Shown: positions 49,262 through 57,468 of the stretch, in pieces
Numbering within the stretch: the stretch's first letter is position 1
Layout of the letters: each line of letters begins with the position of its first letter
From: Ornithinimicrobium sediminis
Lineage (GTDB): Bacteria > Actinomycetota > Actinomycetes > Actinomycetales > Dermatophilaceae
NCBI RefSeq assembly: GCF_021272345.1
Contig: NZ_JAJSDQ010000003.1
Location: 372,001-436,000 of the forward strand
Reading direction: 5' to 3'
Length of the DNA: 64,000 bases
Translations under genes and position numbers: made by a program
Notes under the pieces: model-generated
The model's input: the letters and a program-made list of their open reading frames with translations, nothing else
What the model was told of the DNA's origin: nothing
Databases searched by the model: none

Positions 49262-50257
49262 TCAGCCGCCGATGGCGCTCATGTTGCGCGGCGGCTGCAG
49301 GAAGCCGGGCTCGTTGATGCCGTGACCGGGCAGCTTGGCGCCGATGCTGGCACGAAAGAGCGCCGCGAGCTCGTCGTCGCCGGCGCCGTCCCGCAGGGGG
49401 GTGCGCAGGTCGGTCTCCGCGGCGGCGAAGAGGCAGTTGCGCAGCTGGCCGTCGGCCGTGAGCCGCACCCGGTCGCAGGTGCCGCAGAACGGCGACGACA
49501 CCGAGGCGATGACCCCCACGGTCGCCGGGCCGCCGTCGACCAGGAAGAGCTCGGCCGGCGCGCTGCCCCGCTGCGGCACCGGCTCCAGGTGGTATGCCGT
49601 GCGCAGGCGGTCTAGCACCTCCTGCCCGGTCACCATCGACTCGCGGTGCCAGGTGTGCCCGGCGTCCAGCGGCATCTGCTCGATGAAGCGCAGCTCGTAG
49701 CCGTGCTCCAGGGCGAAGGCCAGCAGCTGCGGGGCCTCGACGTCGTTGACGTCGCGCAGCAGCACGGTGTTGAGCTTGACCGGTGCCAGGCCCGCGTCGG
49801 CGGCGGCACGGATGCCCTCCAGCGTGTCGTCGAGCCGGTCGCGCCGGGCCATCCGGACGAACGTGTCCCGGTCCAGGGTGTCGAGGCTGATGTTGACCCG
49901 CGCCATGCCGGCCTCGACCAGCGGCACCGCCATCATGTCCAGGCCGAGGGCGTTCGTGGTCATCGAGACCTCGACCGGCCCGTCGACCCCCTGCATCGAG
50001 GAGATGCCGGCGACGACCTCGACGAGGTCGCGGCGCAGCAGTGGCTCGCCGCCGGTGAGCCGCACCTCGACGATCCCGAGCGAGACGGCGACCTCGGTCA
50101 GACGCAGCAGCTCGTCGGTGCTCAGCAGCGTCGGCTTGGCCAGCCACGGCACGCCCTGCTCTGGCATGCAGTAGGTGCAGCGCAGGGAGCACCGGTCGGT
50201 CAGCGAGATCCGCAGGTCCCGGTGCACCCGGCCGAAACGGTCGACGAGCGGGTCCAT
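49262..50257 (-). CDS. moaA: GTP 3',8-cyclase (radical SAM)
   Basis: The 331-residue protein has the radical SAM motif CSLRCTYCMPEQG, the GGEPLLRRDLV element, the second cluster FCGTCDRVRLTADGQLRNCLF and the C-terminal double glycine (SAIGG) needed for activity. It makes the first molybdopterin intermediate from GTP. It overlaps the mogA-like gene by one base, forming a two-gene operon. MoaC is not in the window. Confidence 0.96.
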   Translation of the reverse strand: MDPLVDRFGRVHRDLRISLTDRCSLRCTYCMPEQGVPWLAKPTLLSTDELLRLTEVAVSLGIVEVRLTGGEPLLRRDLVEVVAGISSMQGVDGPVEVSMTTNALGLDMMAVPLVEAGMARVNISLDTLDRDTFVRMARRDRLDDTLEGIRAAADAGLAPVKLNTVLLRDVNDVEAPQLLAFALEHGYELRFIEQMPLDAGHTWHRESMVTGQEVLDRLRTAYHLEPVPQRGSAPAELFLVDGGPATVGVIASVSSPFCGTCDRVRLTADGQLRNCLFAAAETDLRTPLRDGAGDDELAALFRASIGAKLPGHGINEPGFLQPPRNMSAIGG

Positions 50258-50766
50258 CAGTGGTCCCAGCCGACGATCTGCTCCAGGATGTGCGGCAGGA
50301 GCGGGACGAGGCGCTCCATCCCCTGCTCGACCCCTCGTGTGCTGCCCGGGAGGTTGACCACGAGGGTGCCCGTGCGGACCGGGTCGGCGTGGTCGACCAC
50401 CCCGACGACACCGCGTGAGAGGCAGGCCAGGGGGGTGTAGCCCGACCCGTGCCGGCGCAGCTCCTCGGCCACCCCGTGCATCTCGCGGGTGACGACGTCG
50501 AGGGTGCCCTCCGGGGTGAAGTCGCGCGGGGAGACCCCGGTGCCGCCGGTCGTCACGACCAGGCGGGCGCCGTCAGCGATCGCGGCGTGCAAGGCGTCCC
50601 GCACGCTCTCCCGGCCGTCCGGGACGACCACCGGCGCGTCCACGGCATACCCCGCCTCGCGCAGCAGGGTGGCGAGCAACGTGCCCGAGCGGTCTGCCCG
50701 GGCACCGGTGCTGCTGCGGTCCGAGATGGTCAGGACCACAGCGGGGACGGCGTCGGTGGAGGTCAT
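50257..50766 (-). CDS. mogA: molybdopterin adenylyltransferase (MogA/MoaB family)
   Basis: The 169-residue protein has the MPT-binding pattern AVVLTISDRSS, VVTTGGTGVSPRDFTPE and LVVNLPGSTRGVEQGM. It adenylates molybdopterin before molybdenum insertion. The ATG at 50764-50766 lies seven bases after TAGGCT, so the operon is probably leaderless. The actinobacterial MoaB/MogA names are used loosely for this family. Confidence 0.9.
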   Translation of the reverse strand: MTSTDAVPAVVLTISDRSSTGARADRSGTLLATLLREAGYAVDAPVVVPDGRESVRDALHAAIADGARLVVTTGGTGVSPRDFTPEGTLDVVTREMHGVAEELRRHGSGYTPLACLSRGVVGVVDHADPVRTGTLVVNLPGSTRGVEQGMERLVPLLPHILEQIVGWDH

Positions 50767-50773
50767 CACCTCC

Positions 50774-50779
50774 AGCCTA
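50774..50779 (-). promoter_or_regulatory. -10 element of the mogA-moaA operon (leaderless)
   Basis: TAGGCT on the minus strand is seven bases from the ATG. Confidence 0.5.
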
Positions 50780-50824
50780 CGTGCGTGCGCGGCCACCGAC
50801 CTGACGGGAGGGGCGGCGGCCGCC

Positions 50825-51141
50825 TCAGGGAGGTTCGAGGAGGGCCTTCAGCCGGGCGAGGTCCCTGGTCGTCACCCGGCGCATCGCCTGCTCCGTCACC
50901 GGTGCCCACACCCTGGCGAACCCGCTGGGGGCGCCTGTGCTGCGCAGCGTCATACGGGTGCGTCCCAGGAAGCGCGCGACGAACATGGCCCGGGACCCCC
51001 TGCACGCAGCGGTGGGTCCGTCTCCCATCGCACCGAGGTGATGGTGGCGTACCGGCGCGGCGCGTTGCCCCGGGTCGCCCGCGAAAGGGCCACGTCGGAC
51101 ACCGGCCGCTCGACCACGGTCTCCACCCGGACGTCCACCAT
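50825..51141 (-). pseudogene. decayed SRPBCC (polyketide cyclase/START-like) gene
   Basis: The N-terminal part from ATG 51139-51141 reads VDVRVETVVERPVSDVALSRATRGNAPRRYATITSVRWETDPPL in one frame. The remainder, MFVARFLGRT followed by RMTLRSTGAPSGFARVWAPV and AMRRVTTRDLARLKALLE, continues in another frame. The break lies at a run of five G (50996-51000). Between FVARFLGR and TRMTLR the expected 30-40 residues of the domain core are missing. Family knowledge, not an alignment, supports both lesions. This accounts for the 421-base stretch between mogA and fdhD. Confidence 0.75.
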
Positions 51142-51187
51142 CCGCCGGTCATGTCAGCAGCCGGCTGACCGCGGACGCGTGCGCACC

Positions 51188-52057
51188 TCAGCCAGTGTCC
51201 TCGGGCGAGGTGGTGGTGACCCGGTCGGGGTGGGCGTAGAGGTTGAGTGACGTGCCGCGCACGAACCCGGCCAGCGTCATCCCGACGTCCTCGGCCATCT
51301 CGATCGCCAGCGAGCTGGGGGCGGACACGGCGGAGACGACGGGGATGCCGGCGAGGAAGGCCTTCTGCACGAGCTCGAAGGACACGCGGCCGCTGAGCTG
51401 CAGGACGTGTCCCTGCAGCGGCAGCATCCCCGCCTGAAGGGCGTGGCCGACCACCTTGTCGACGGCGTTGTGCCGTCCGACGTCCTCCCTGACGACGACC
51501 GGGCTGCCGTCAGCGGTGAAGAGCCCGGCGGCGTGCAGCCCGCCGGTCCGCTCGAACGTCACCTGCGCCTCGCGGAGCCGGTCGGGCAGGCTGAGCAGCG
51601 TGGTCGCCCCCACCCTGACGTCGTCCCCGTGCAGGTCGTAGGCCGCTCGGACCGCCAGCTCCTCGATGCTCGTCTTGCCGCACACCCCGCAGGCGCTGGT
51701 GGTCGCGAACGAGCGGGCCATGCCGGCTGCGATGGGGTCGGGCACGTGCGGCGCGAGCTGCACCTCGATGACGTTGTAGGTGTTGACCGACCTGCCGGAG
51801 TCGTCCTCGACCACCGACCCGGCGCAGTAGCGTGCCGACACCACGTCCTCGCGCGCGGCGATGATGCCCTCGGCGTGCAGGAAGCCGTGCACCCACTCGA
51901 CGTCGTGCCCGGGGGTGCGCATCGTGACGGTGAGCGGCACCGGCCCGATGCGCAGCTCCAACGGCTCCTCGACCACCACGGTGTCCGGGCGGACGCGGGT
52001 GACTGCTGTCGCGGTGTCGATGCGCGTCGTGCGGTGCCGCGAGGTGACCCGTCCCAT
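51188..52057 (-). CDS. fdhD: formate dehydrogenase accessory sulfurtransferase
   Basis: The 289-residue protein has the FdhD landmarks: VVVEEPLELRIG, TPGHDVEWVHGFLHAEGII, the reactive cysteines in TSACGVCGKTS, TGGLHAAGLF, REDVGRHNAVDKVVG and SGRVSFELVQKA. It moves sulfur from a cysteine desulfurase to the bis-MGD cofactor of formate dehydrogenases. It is close to the FdhF/YdeP-type gene, separated by a divergent glycosyltransferase. Confidence 0.95.
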   Translation of the reverse strand: MGRVTSRHRTTRIDTATAVTRVRPDTVVVEEPLELRIGPVPLTVTMRTPGHDVEWVHGFLHAEGIIAAREDVVSARYCAGSVVEDDSGRSVNTYNVIEVQLAPHVPDPIAAGMARSFATTSACGVCGKTSIEELAVRAAYDLHGDDVRVGATTLLSLPDRLREAQVTFERTGGLHAAGLFTADGSPVVVREDVGRHNAVDKVVGHALQAGMLPLQGHVLQLSGRVSFELVQKAFLAGIPVVSAVSAPSSLAIEMAEDVGMTLAGFVRGTSLNLYAHPDRVTTTSPEDTG

Positions 52058-52066
52058 GCAGTGATT

Positions 52067-52081
52067 GTCCCTCAGCGGGAC
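52067..52081. promoter_or_regulatory. inverted repeat between fdhD and a divergent glycosyltransferase
   Basis: GTCCC-TCAGC-GGGAC lies in the 48-base divergent promoter region. It could be an operator for either gene; it is short and may be chance. Confidence 0.3.
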
Positions 52082-52093
52082 AGCAGCGCTGTC

Positions 52094-52099
52094 TAGAGT
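52094..52099 (+). promoter_or_regulatory. -10 element of glycosyltransferase gene (leaderless)
   Basis: TAGAGT is six bases before the ATG. Confidence 0.55.
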
Positions 52100-52105
52100 G
52101 GCGCC

Positions 52106-52906
52106 ATGCTGCTCCACGACTCGGTCTACCCGGCTGCGACGTCGACCCCGACGGACCTGGCCCACGTCATCCTGACCAGGTTCAACCTGCGGATGTTCCG
52201 GGAGCAGGGCGGTATCGACGACGTCGCGGGTCTCCAGCAGTGGGTGGACCGACGTCTGCCGGTCTTCGCCGACGTCTGCCTGCCGAGCGTGGTCGGCCAG
52301 GTGTCGAGACCGCACCGGTGGCTCATCGGCGTCGACGGCCTGCACCCCGAGATGGTCGAGCCCCTCGCCGAGCTCTGTGCGCCGTACCCGTGGGTCGTCC
52401 TGGTCGAGCAGCGTGAGGACGACACCTTCCGGGAGCCGTACCGCCGCGCCATGAGCCGCGACGACGTGCCGACCGCCACCCACGTGCTCACCACCCGGTT
52501 GGACTGCGACGACGCGCTCGCGCTCGACTACGTCAGGACGGCCGACGCCTATGCCGCCGCCGTGCTGGCCGCGGACGCTGCGCCGGACGACTTCTGGATG
52601 TCCTTCCCCGTGGGTGCCCAGCTGGCCAAGGGGAGGTTCCGGCTCTATGTGCACACCACCAACCACTTCCTGACCCGGGTCGTCGTCGCCGGCGACCACG
52701 TGAGCCGGGACGCCACGGCGCTGGCCGAGGCTCACTCGAAGGTGTTCCGGCTGGGGCAGCCGGTGTTCCTGCCGATGACCTCCACCCCGATGTGGCTGCA
52801 GAACGTGCACGACCACAACGTGCTCAACAAGGTGCGCGGGTCCTTCGCGCTCGGCCCCCCACCGCGGCTGGCCGAGCACTTCGGCATCCGGCTCCGCGGC
52901 GGCTAG
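52106..52906 (+). CDS. rhamnosyltransferase-like glycosyltransferase
   Basis: The 266-residue protein resembles the putative rhamnosyl transferase family (PF11316): HVILTRFNLRMF at the start, CLPSVVGQVSRPHRWLIGVDGLHPE, and the metal motif TTRLDCDDALALDYV near residue 130. It is cytoplasmic and uses an unknown nucleotide sugar. It overlaps the end of the convergent FdhF/YdeP-type gene by four bases and is a stranger among molybdenum genes; a link to the 19-27 kb glycan cluster is possible. Confidence 0.75.
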   Translation: MLLHDSVYPAATSTPTDLAHVILTRFNLRMFREQGGIDDVAGLQQWVDRRLPVFADVCLPSVVGQVSRPHRWLIGVDGLHPEMVEPLAELCAPYPWVVLVEQREDDTFREPYRRAMSRDDVPTATHVLTTRLDCDDALALDYVRTADAYAAAVLAADAAPDDFWMSFPVGAQLAKGRFRLYVHTTNHFLTRVVVAGDHVSRDATALAEAHSKVFRLGQPVFLPMTSTPMWLQNVHDHNVLNKVRGSFALGPPPRLAEHFGIRLRGG

Positions 52907-55239
52907 CGCACCGGGGCGGGGCCGACATGTGAGGTCGGCTCCAGGCGCACGACGACCGACTTGCTCGTGGGGGTGTTGGAGACGTCGGCCGTCGAGTCCA
53001 GCGGCACCAGCACGTTGGCCTCCGGGAAGTAGGTCGCGGCGCATCCCCGTGCCGTCTCCGGGTAGTCGACGAGCCGGAAGGCCTCGGCGCGGCGCTCCTC
53101 GACGCCCCGTCCGCCGCGGCCGTCGTCGACCGGCCACTCCGAGACGATGTCGACGACCTGTGCCTCCTCGAGGCCGAGCGCCGCACGGTCCAGGGGGTTG
53201 ACGAAGACCACGCGTCGGCCGTGGCGGATGCCGCGGTAGCGGTCGTCCATCCCGTAGATCGTGGTGTTGAACTGGTCGTGGCTGCGCACCGTCTGCAGCA
53301 GCAGCCGACCGTCGGGGACCTCGACCGCGGTCAGCTCGTTGACGGTCAGCAGCGCCTTGCCCCGGGAGGTCGGGAACTGCCGGGAGTCCCGGGGAGGGTT
53401 GGGCAGCAGAAACCCTCCGTCGAGCCGGGCGCGGCGCTCGACGTCGGCGAACCCCGGCACGACCCGCTCGATGTGCCGGCGGATGATGCTGTAGTCGCGC
53501 CGCATGGCCGCCCAGTCGACCGGGGACTGCGGGAAGGTGGCGCTCGCCAGGGTGCAGACGATGTCCACCTCGGAGCGCAGGTGCCTGCTCGTGGGGGTGA
53601 TGCGCCCCCATGAGGCGTGCACCATGCTCATCGAGTCCTCCACGGTGACGAACTGCTCGCGGCCACCGGTGGTGTCGCGCTCGGTGCGCCCCAGCGTGGG
53701 CAGGATCAGCGCCTGGCGGCCCGTCACCGTGTGCGACCCGTTGAGCTTGGTCGAGACGTGGACGGTGAGGTCGGCTCTGCGCAGCGCCTTCTCGGTGACG
53801 GCGGTGTCCGGCGTGGCCCGCACGAAGTTGCCGCCCATCGCCAGGAAGACGCGCACCGTGCCGTCGCGCAGGGCACGGATGGTGTCCACGGTGTCGTGGC
53901 CCCACTCCTGCGGCATCGGGATGCCGAACTCGGCCTGGAGCGCGTCGAGGAACCACTGCTCGGGCTTCTCGAAGATGCCCATGGTGCGGTCGCCCTGCAC
54001 GTTGGAGTGGCCGCGCACGGGGCAGGCACCGGCTCCTCGGCGCCCGATGCTGCCGGTGAGCAGCAGCACGTTCATGATCTCCCGGATCGTCCAGACGGAG
54101 TTCTTGTGCTGTGTCAGGCCCATCGCCCAGCAGATGACCATGCGCTCGGAGCCGACGATCCGGCGGGCGACCTGCTCCAGCTGCGCCTTGGGGATACCGC
54201 AGCCCCGCAGGATGTCCCCCCACCCCAGGCTGTCGTAGTGCTCGACCAGCGCGTCGTAGCCGAGCGTGTGCTCGGCGATGAAGGCGTGGTCCAGCACGCC
54301 CCCGTCCCGCCGGTCGGCCTCGACGAGCAGCTTGCCGAGCCCGGCGAAGAACGCGAGGTCGCCGTTGACCCGGATCTGGCAGTAGTCGTCGGCCAGGTCG
54401 GTGCCCGCACCGAGCACGCCGGAGACCTTCTGCGGGTTCTTGAACCTGCGCAGCCCCGCCTCGACCAGCGGGTTGACCGCGACGATGTGACCCCCCTGCT
54501 CCTTGACCCGCTCCAGCGAGGACAGCATCCGCGGGTGGTTGGTGCCCGGGTTCTGGCCGGCGATGAGGATGAGGTCGGCGGCCTCGACGTCCTCGAGCGT
54601 GACGGTGCCCTTGCCGATGCCGATGGTCTCCTGGAGTGCCTCGCCGCTGGACTCGTGGCACATGTTGGAGCAGTCGGGCAGGTTGTTGGTGCCGAGCTGC
54701 CGGGCAAGGAGCTGCCAGCAGAAGGCGGCCTCGTTGGAGGTGCGTCCCGAGGTGTAGAAGGCCGCCTGGTCCGGGCTGTCCAGACCCTGCAGGTGCTCGG
54801 CGACGAGCCCGAACGCGTCGTCCCACGGGATCGGCTCGTAGTGCGTGGCGCCCTCGCGCAGGACCATCGGCCCCTGGATGCGGCCCTGCTGGCCCAGCCA
54901 GTGATCCGACCGTTCGTGCAGCGAGGCGACGGAGTGCGTCGCGAAGAACTCGGCACCCACGAGCCGCTGCGTGGCCTCCTCGGCGACGGCCTTCGCGCCG
55001 TTCTCGCAGAACTCCGCGGCGCTGCGGTGCTCAGGGTCCGGCCAGGCACACCCCGGGCAGTCGAACCCGCCGTGCTGGTTGAGGGCGGTGAGGGTCAGGG
55101 CGCTGCGGCCGAGGCCCATCTGCTCCTGCGACCGCTTGAGCGCGACCAGCACCCCCGGCACGCCCGCCACCCAGGACGACGCGCGACCGACCTCCATGTC
55201 CGCGTCGCCGTCGTCGGGCCCCGGAGCCGGCTTCGCCAC
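52903..55239 (-). CDS. FdhF/YdeP family molybdopterin oxidoreductase
   Basis: The 778-residue protein is of the formate-dehydrogenase alpha type found without partner subunits (YdeP-like). It has GGFDCPGCAWPDP near the start, the molybdopterin-binding FYTSGRTSNEAAFCWQLLARQLGTNNLPDCSNMCHESSG, LILIAGQNPGTNHPR, a middle segment IREIMNVLLLTGSIGRRGAGACPVRGHSNVQGDR, and the C-terminal cofactor domain. The N-terminal cysteine pattern differs from classical FdhF, so the usual 4Fe-4S cluster may be absent. YdeP is linked to acid resistance in E. coli; the substrate is unknown. The GTG start follows GAGGTGAG. Confidence 0.9.
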   Translation of the reverse strand: MAKPAPGPDDGDADMEVGRASSWVAGVPGVLVALKRSQEQMGLGRSALTLTALNQHGGFDCPGCAWPDPEHRSAAEFCENGAKAVAEEATQRLVGAEFFATHSVASLHERSDHWLGQQGRIQGPMVLREGATHYEPIPWDDAFGLVAEHLQGLDSPDQAAFYTSGRTSNEAAFCWQLLARQLGTNNLPDCSNMCHESSGEALQETIGIGKGTVTLEDVEAADLILIAGQNPGTNHPRMLSSLERVKEQGGHIVAVNPLVEAGLRRFKNPQKVSGVLGAGTDLADDYCQIRVNGDLAFFAGLGKLLVEADRRDGGVLDHAFIAEHTLGYDALVEHYDSLGWGDILRGCGIPKAQLEQVARRIVGSERMVICWAMGLTQHKNSVWTIREIMNVLLLTGSIGRRGAGACPVRGHSNVQGDRTMGIFEKPEQWFLDALQAEFGIPMPQEWGHDTVDTIRALRDGTVRVFLAMGGNFVRATPDTAVTEKALRRADLTVHVSTKLNGSHTVTGRQALILPTLGRTERDTTGGREQFVTVEDSMSMVHASWGRITPTSRHLRSEVDIVCTLASATFPQSPVDWAAMRRDYSIIRRHIERVVPGFADVERRARLDGGFLLPNPPRDSRQFPTSRGKALLTVNELTAVEVPDGRLLLQTVRSHDQFNTTIYGMDDRYRGIRHGRRVVFVNPLDRAALGLEEAQVVDIVSEWPVDDGRGGRGVEERRAEAFRLVDYPETARGCAATYFPEANVLVPLDSTADVSNTPTSKSVVVRLEPTSHVGPAPVR

Positions 55240-55363
55240 GTGCGCTCACCTCGTCCTCTCGCCTGTCACACGAGTATGACGTGTGGGCGCCGAGGCGCAC
55301 GCGGAGGCGGTGGGGTGCCGCTGCCGGCCGGCCGGAGGTGCCCCGGGTGTGGACGAGACCCGG

Positions 55364-56011
55364 TCAGAAGCCGCAGGTGGCCTCCAGGGAGCCCTCGACC
55401 TCCTCGATCTCCTCGGTGCGGCCGTCGTCGAAGGTCGCCTCGGCGCTGACCGTGGAGCCGTCGGTCTCGATCGTCCACTCCGGCTCGCCCATGAAGCCGG
55501 CCTCCGCGCTCCAGGAGACGCTGGGGTCCTCGAAGTCCTCGATGTCGTTGAGGCTGACCGACTGGATCGTGCCCTCCCCCTCCATGGCGCTCTCACCGCT
55601 GAAGTCGAGGATCGAGGCGTCGAGCTGCACCCTGACCCCGTCGACCTCCCCGAAGGCTCCGGAGGAGAAGGAGACGTCGTCGTTGCCGGTCTCCTCCGGG
55701 CCGGTGGCGCAGTAGTAGTTGTCGAACTCGTAGGTCTCCCCGCCGACCGTGAGCGTCGCGCTGCCTCCGGCGCCGATGCCGCCTGCGGCAGCACCCTCCT
55801 CGGCGCTCTCCTCGTCGGCGTCCTCCCCGCCCGGCACGTCGCCGGTGGTGGTCTCGTCCTCGGTGGTGGCCGCGTCCTCGGCGGTGTCGGTGGCCTCCTC
55901 GGACGTGGTCGTCTCGTCCGCGGTCTCCTCGGGGGCGTCGTCCCCGCCGCAGGCGGCGAGGGCGAGGGCCAGGGCCAGGGCGGGCACGATAACGGTGTGG
56001 TGGTAGCGCAT
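55364..56011 (-). CDS. acidic lipoprotein of unknown function
   Basis: The 215-residue protein has a lipoprotein signal (VPALALALALAACGG), then about 60 residues rich in glutamate, aspartate and threonine that act as a linker, then a compact beta-rich domain (SATLTVGGETYEFDNYYCAT ... LEATCGF) with two cysteines that may pair. The ATG follows GAGGAG. The fold resembles small actinobacterial lipoproteins such as the LpqH group, but I cannot assign it. It should be exposed on the cell surface. Confidence 0.8.
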   Translation of the reverse strand: MRYHHTVIVPALALALALAACGGDDAPEETADETTTSEEATDTAEDAATTEDETTTGDVPGGEDADEESAEEGAAAGGIGAGGSATLTVGGETYEFDNYYCATGPEETGNDDVSFSSGAFGEVDGVRVQLDASILDFSGESAMEGEGTIQSVSLNDIEDFEDPSVSWSAEAGFMGEPEWTIETDGSTVSAEATFDDGRTEEIEEVEGSLEATCGF

Positions 56012-56146
56012 GGACGGCTCCTCTGCCTCGGGTCGGTGGCTGTTCAGACGCCTCGCGGACCGTGCTGATACATCTCCGTCCCCGTACCGTGGCAGAGACC
56101 CCCACACCCTGACCAGCCTGTCGGCGGCAGTTGGCAGGATGGGGGC

Positions 56147-57385
56147 ATGACGCAGCAGCGAGAGCACGACCTGGTCCTGGTGGGGGCGACCGGCTTCGTC
56201 GGTCGGCTCACCGCCGCCCACCTCGCGCGCACGGCGCCGGCCGGCACGAGGGTCGCCCTGGCCGGGCGGTCCCTGCCCAGGCTGGAGCGGCTGCGCGCCG
56301 AGCTGCCGGGCACGGCGCGGGGCTGGCCGCTGCTGGTGGTCGACGTCAGCAGCGAGCGGGCCTGTGACGAGCTGGCCGCCGGCACGCGGGTGGTGGCCAC
56401 GACGGTGGGGCCGTATGCGGTGCACGGACTGCCGCTCGTGCGTGCCTGCGCCCGGTCCGGCACGCACTACGCCGACCTCGCCGCGGAGGTGCTCTTCGTC
56501 CGGCGCAGCATCGAGCAGGCCCACGACGCCGCGACGGCCAGCGGCGCCCGGATCGTCCACTCGTGCGGGTTCGACTCGGTCCCCTCCGACCTCGCCATGA
56601 TGCTCGCCCACGAGGCCGCACGGGCCGACGGCGCCGGCCGCCTCGTCGAGGCGACGCTGCACGTCAGGCGGGTGCGCGGCGGCATCAGCGGCGGCACGGT
56701 CGACTCCATGCGCCAGCAGGTGGTCACGCTGCGGGAGGACCCGTCGACCCGGCGCACCGTCGCCGACCCGGACGCGCTGGCGGCCACCCGCACGGCCTAC
56801 GGGCGTGGCCCTGCCCCGGTCGCGAGGTCACGCCGCACCGGGCGCTGGCACGGCCCGTCCGTGATGGCGGGCTACAACACGCGCGTGGTGCGCCGCTCCT
56901 GGTCACTGGTCGAGGGCGCCGAGCCGCTGCTCTACGACGAGGTCGTCGACACAGGCCGTGGCTGGCAGGGCCCGCTGAAGGCCGCCGCGGTCGCCGGTGG
57001 GACCGCGGGTCTGGCCGCCGCGATGGCGACGGCCCCGACCCGCCGGCTGGCGGACCGGATGCTGCCCGCACCCGGCGAGGGACCGAGCGAGGAGAAGCGC
57101 AAGGCCGGGATGTTCGAGGTCGAGACCGAGGCGGTGACCACGCTGGGAGCGCACTACGTCGTGACCGTGGGGGCGCCCTACGACCCCGGCTACGACGGGA
57201 CAGCCGTGATGCTCGGCCAGGCGGCGCTGGCGCTCGTGGCGGGAGAGGGCAGCGACCGGGTCGGGGTGCTGACGCCCTGGACGGCGCTGGGTGACGCGCT
57301 GGCTGACCGGCTGCGGCGCTTCGGGTTCACCCTGGAGGGCAGACGCGAGACAGGGGCCCGTGACGTGCGCCACATCTCGAAATAG
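56147..57385 (+). CDS. saccharopine-dehydrogenase-like / trans-acting enoyl reductase family protein
   Basis: The 412-residue protein has a Rossmann start (LVLVGATGFVGRLTAAHLA), then TTVGPYAVHGLPLVRACARSGTHYADLAAEV and HSCGFDSVPSDLAMMLAHE. This is the pattern of mycobacterial Rv2449c/Rv2953-type proteins, where Rv2953 is a trans-acting enoyl reductase in phthiocerol lipid synthesis. An NAD(P)-dependent reductase acting on a lipid intermediate is likely, but no polyketide synthase is nearby. Confidence 0.85.
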   Translation: MTQQREHDLVLVGATGFVGRLTAAHLARTAPAGTRVALAGRSLPRLERLRAELPGTARGWPLLVVDVSSERACDELAAGTRVVATTVGPYAVHGLPLVRACARSGTHYADLAAEVLFVRRSIEQAHDAATASGARIVHSCGFDSVPSDLAMMLAHEAARADGAGRLVEATLHVRRVRGGISGGTVDSMRQQVVTLREDPSTRRTVADPDALAATRTAYGRGPAPVARSRRTGRWHGPSVMAGYNTRVVRRSWSLVEGAEPLLYDEVVDTGRGWQGPLKAAAVAGGTAGLAAAMATAPTRRLADRMLPAPGEGPSEEKRKAGMFEVETEAVTTLGAHYVVTVGAPYDPGYDGTAVMLGQAALALVAGEGSDRVGVLTPWTALGDALADRLRRFGFTLEGRRETGARDVRHISK

Positions 57386-57397
57386 AGACCGATATCG

Positions 57398-57430
57398 TTA
57401 GGTAATACGACTAAGGGTGACCTAACCTCC
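57398..57430 (+). promoter_or_regulatory. DtxR/IdeR-like iron box upstream of siderophore uptake operon
   Basis: The 19-base window TAAGGGTGACCTAACCTCC (57412-57430) matches the IdeR/DtxR consensus TWAGGTTAGSCTAACCTAA at about 14 positions, and TTAGGT (57398-57403) adds an inverted half-site to ACCTAA (57420-57425). TATCGT at 57393-57398 may be the -10. Iron-dependent repression of the following operon is expected. Confidence 0.6.
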
Positions 57431-57468
57431 TGCTGACCGACATCGTCTCGTCCTCAGGAGCCCCACCC

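Noticed and set aside
51188-54826. 1212-codon frame joining fdhD to sequence inside the FdhF/YdeP gene
   Set aside because: Only the last 290 codons have FdhD motifs; the rest is antisense or shifted reading of other genes.
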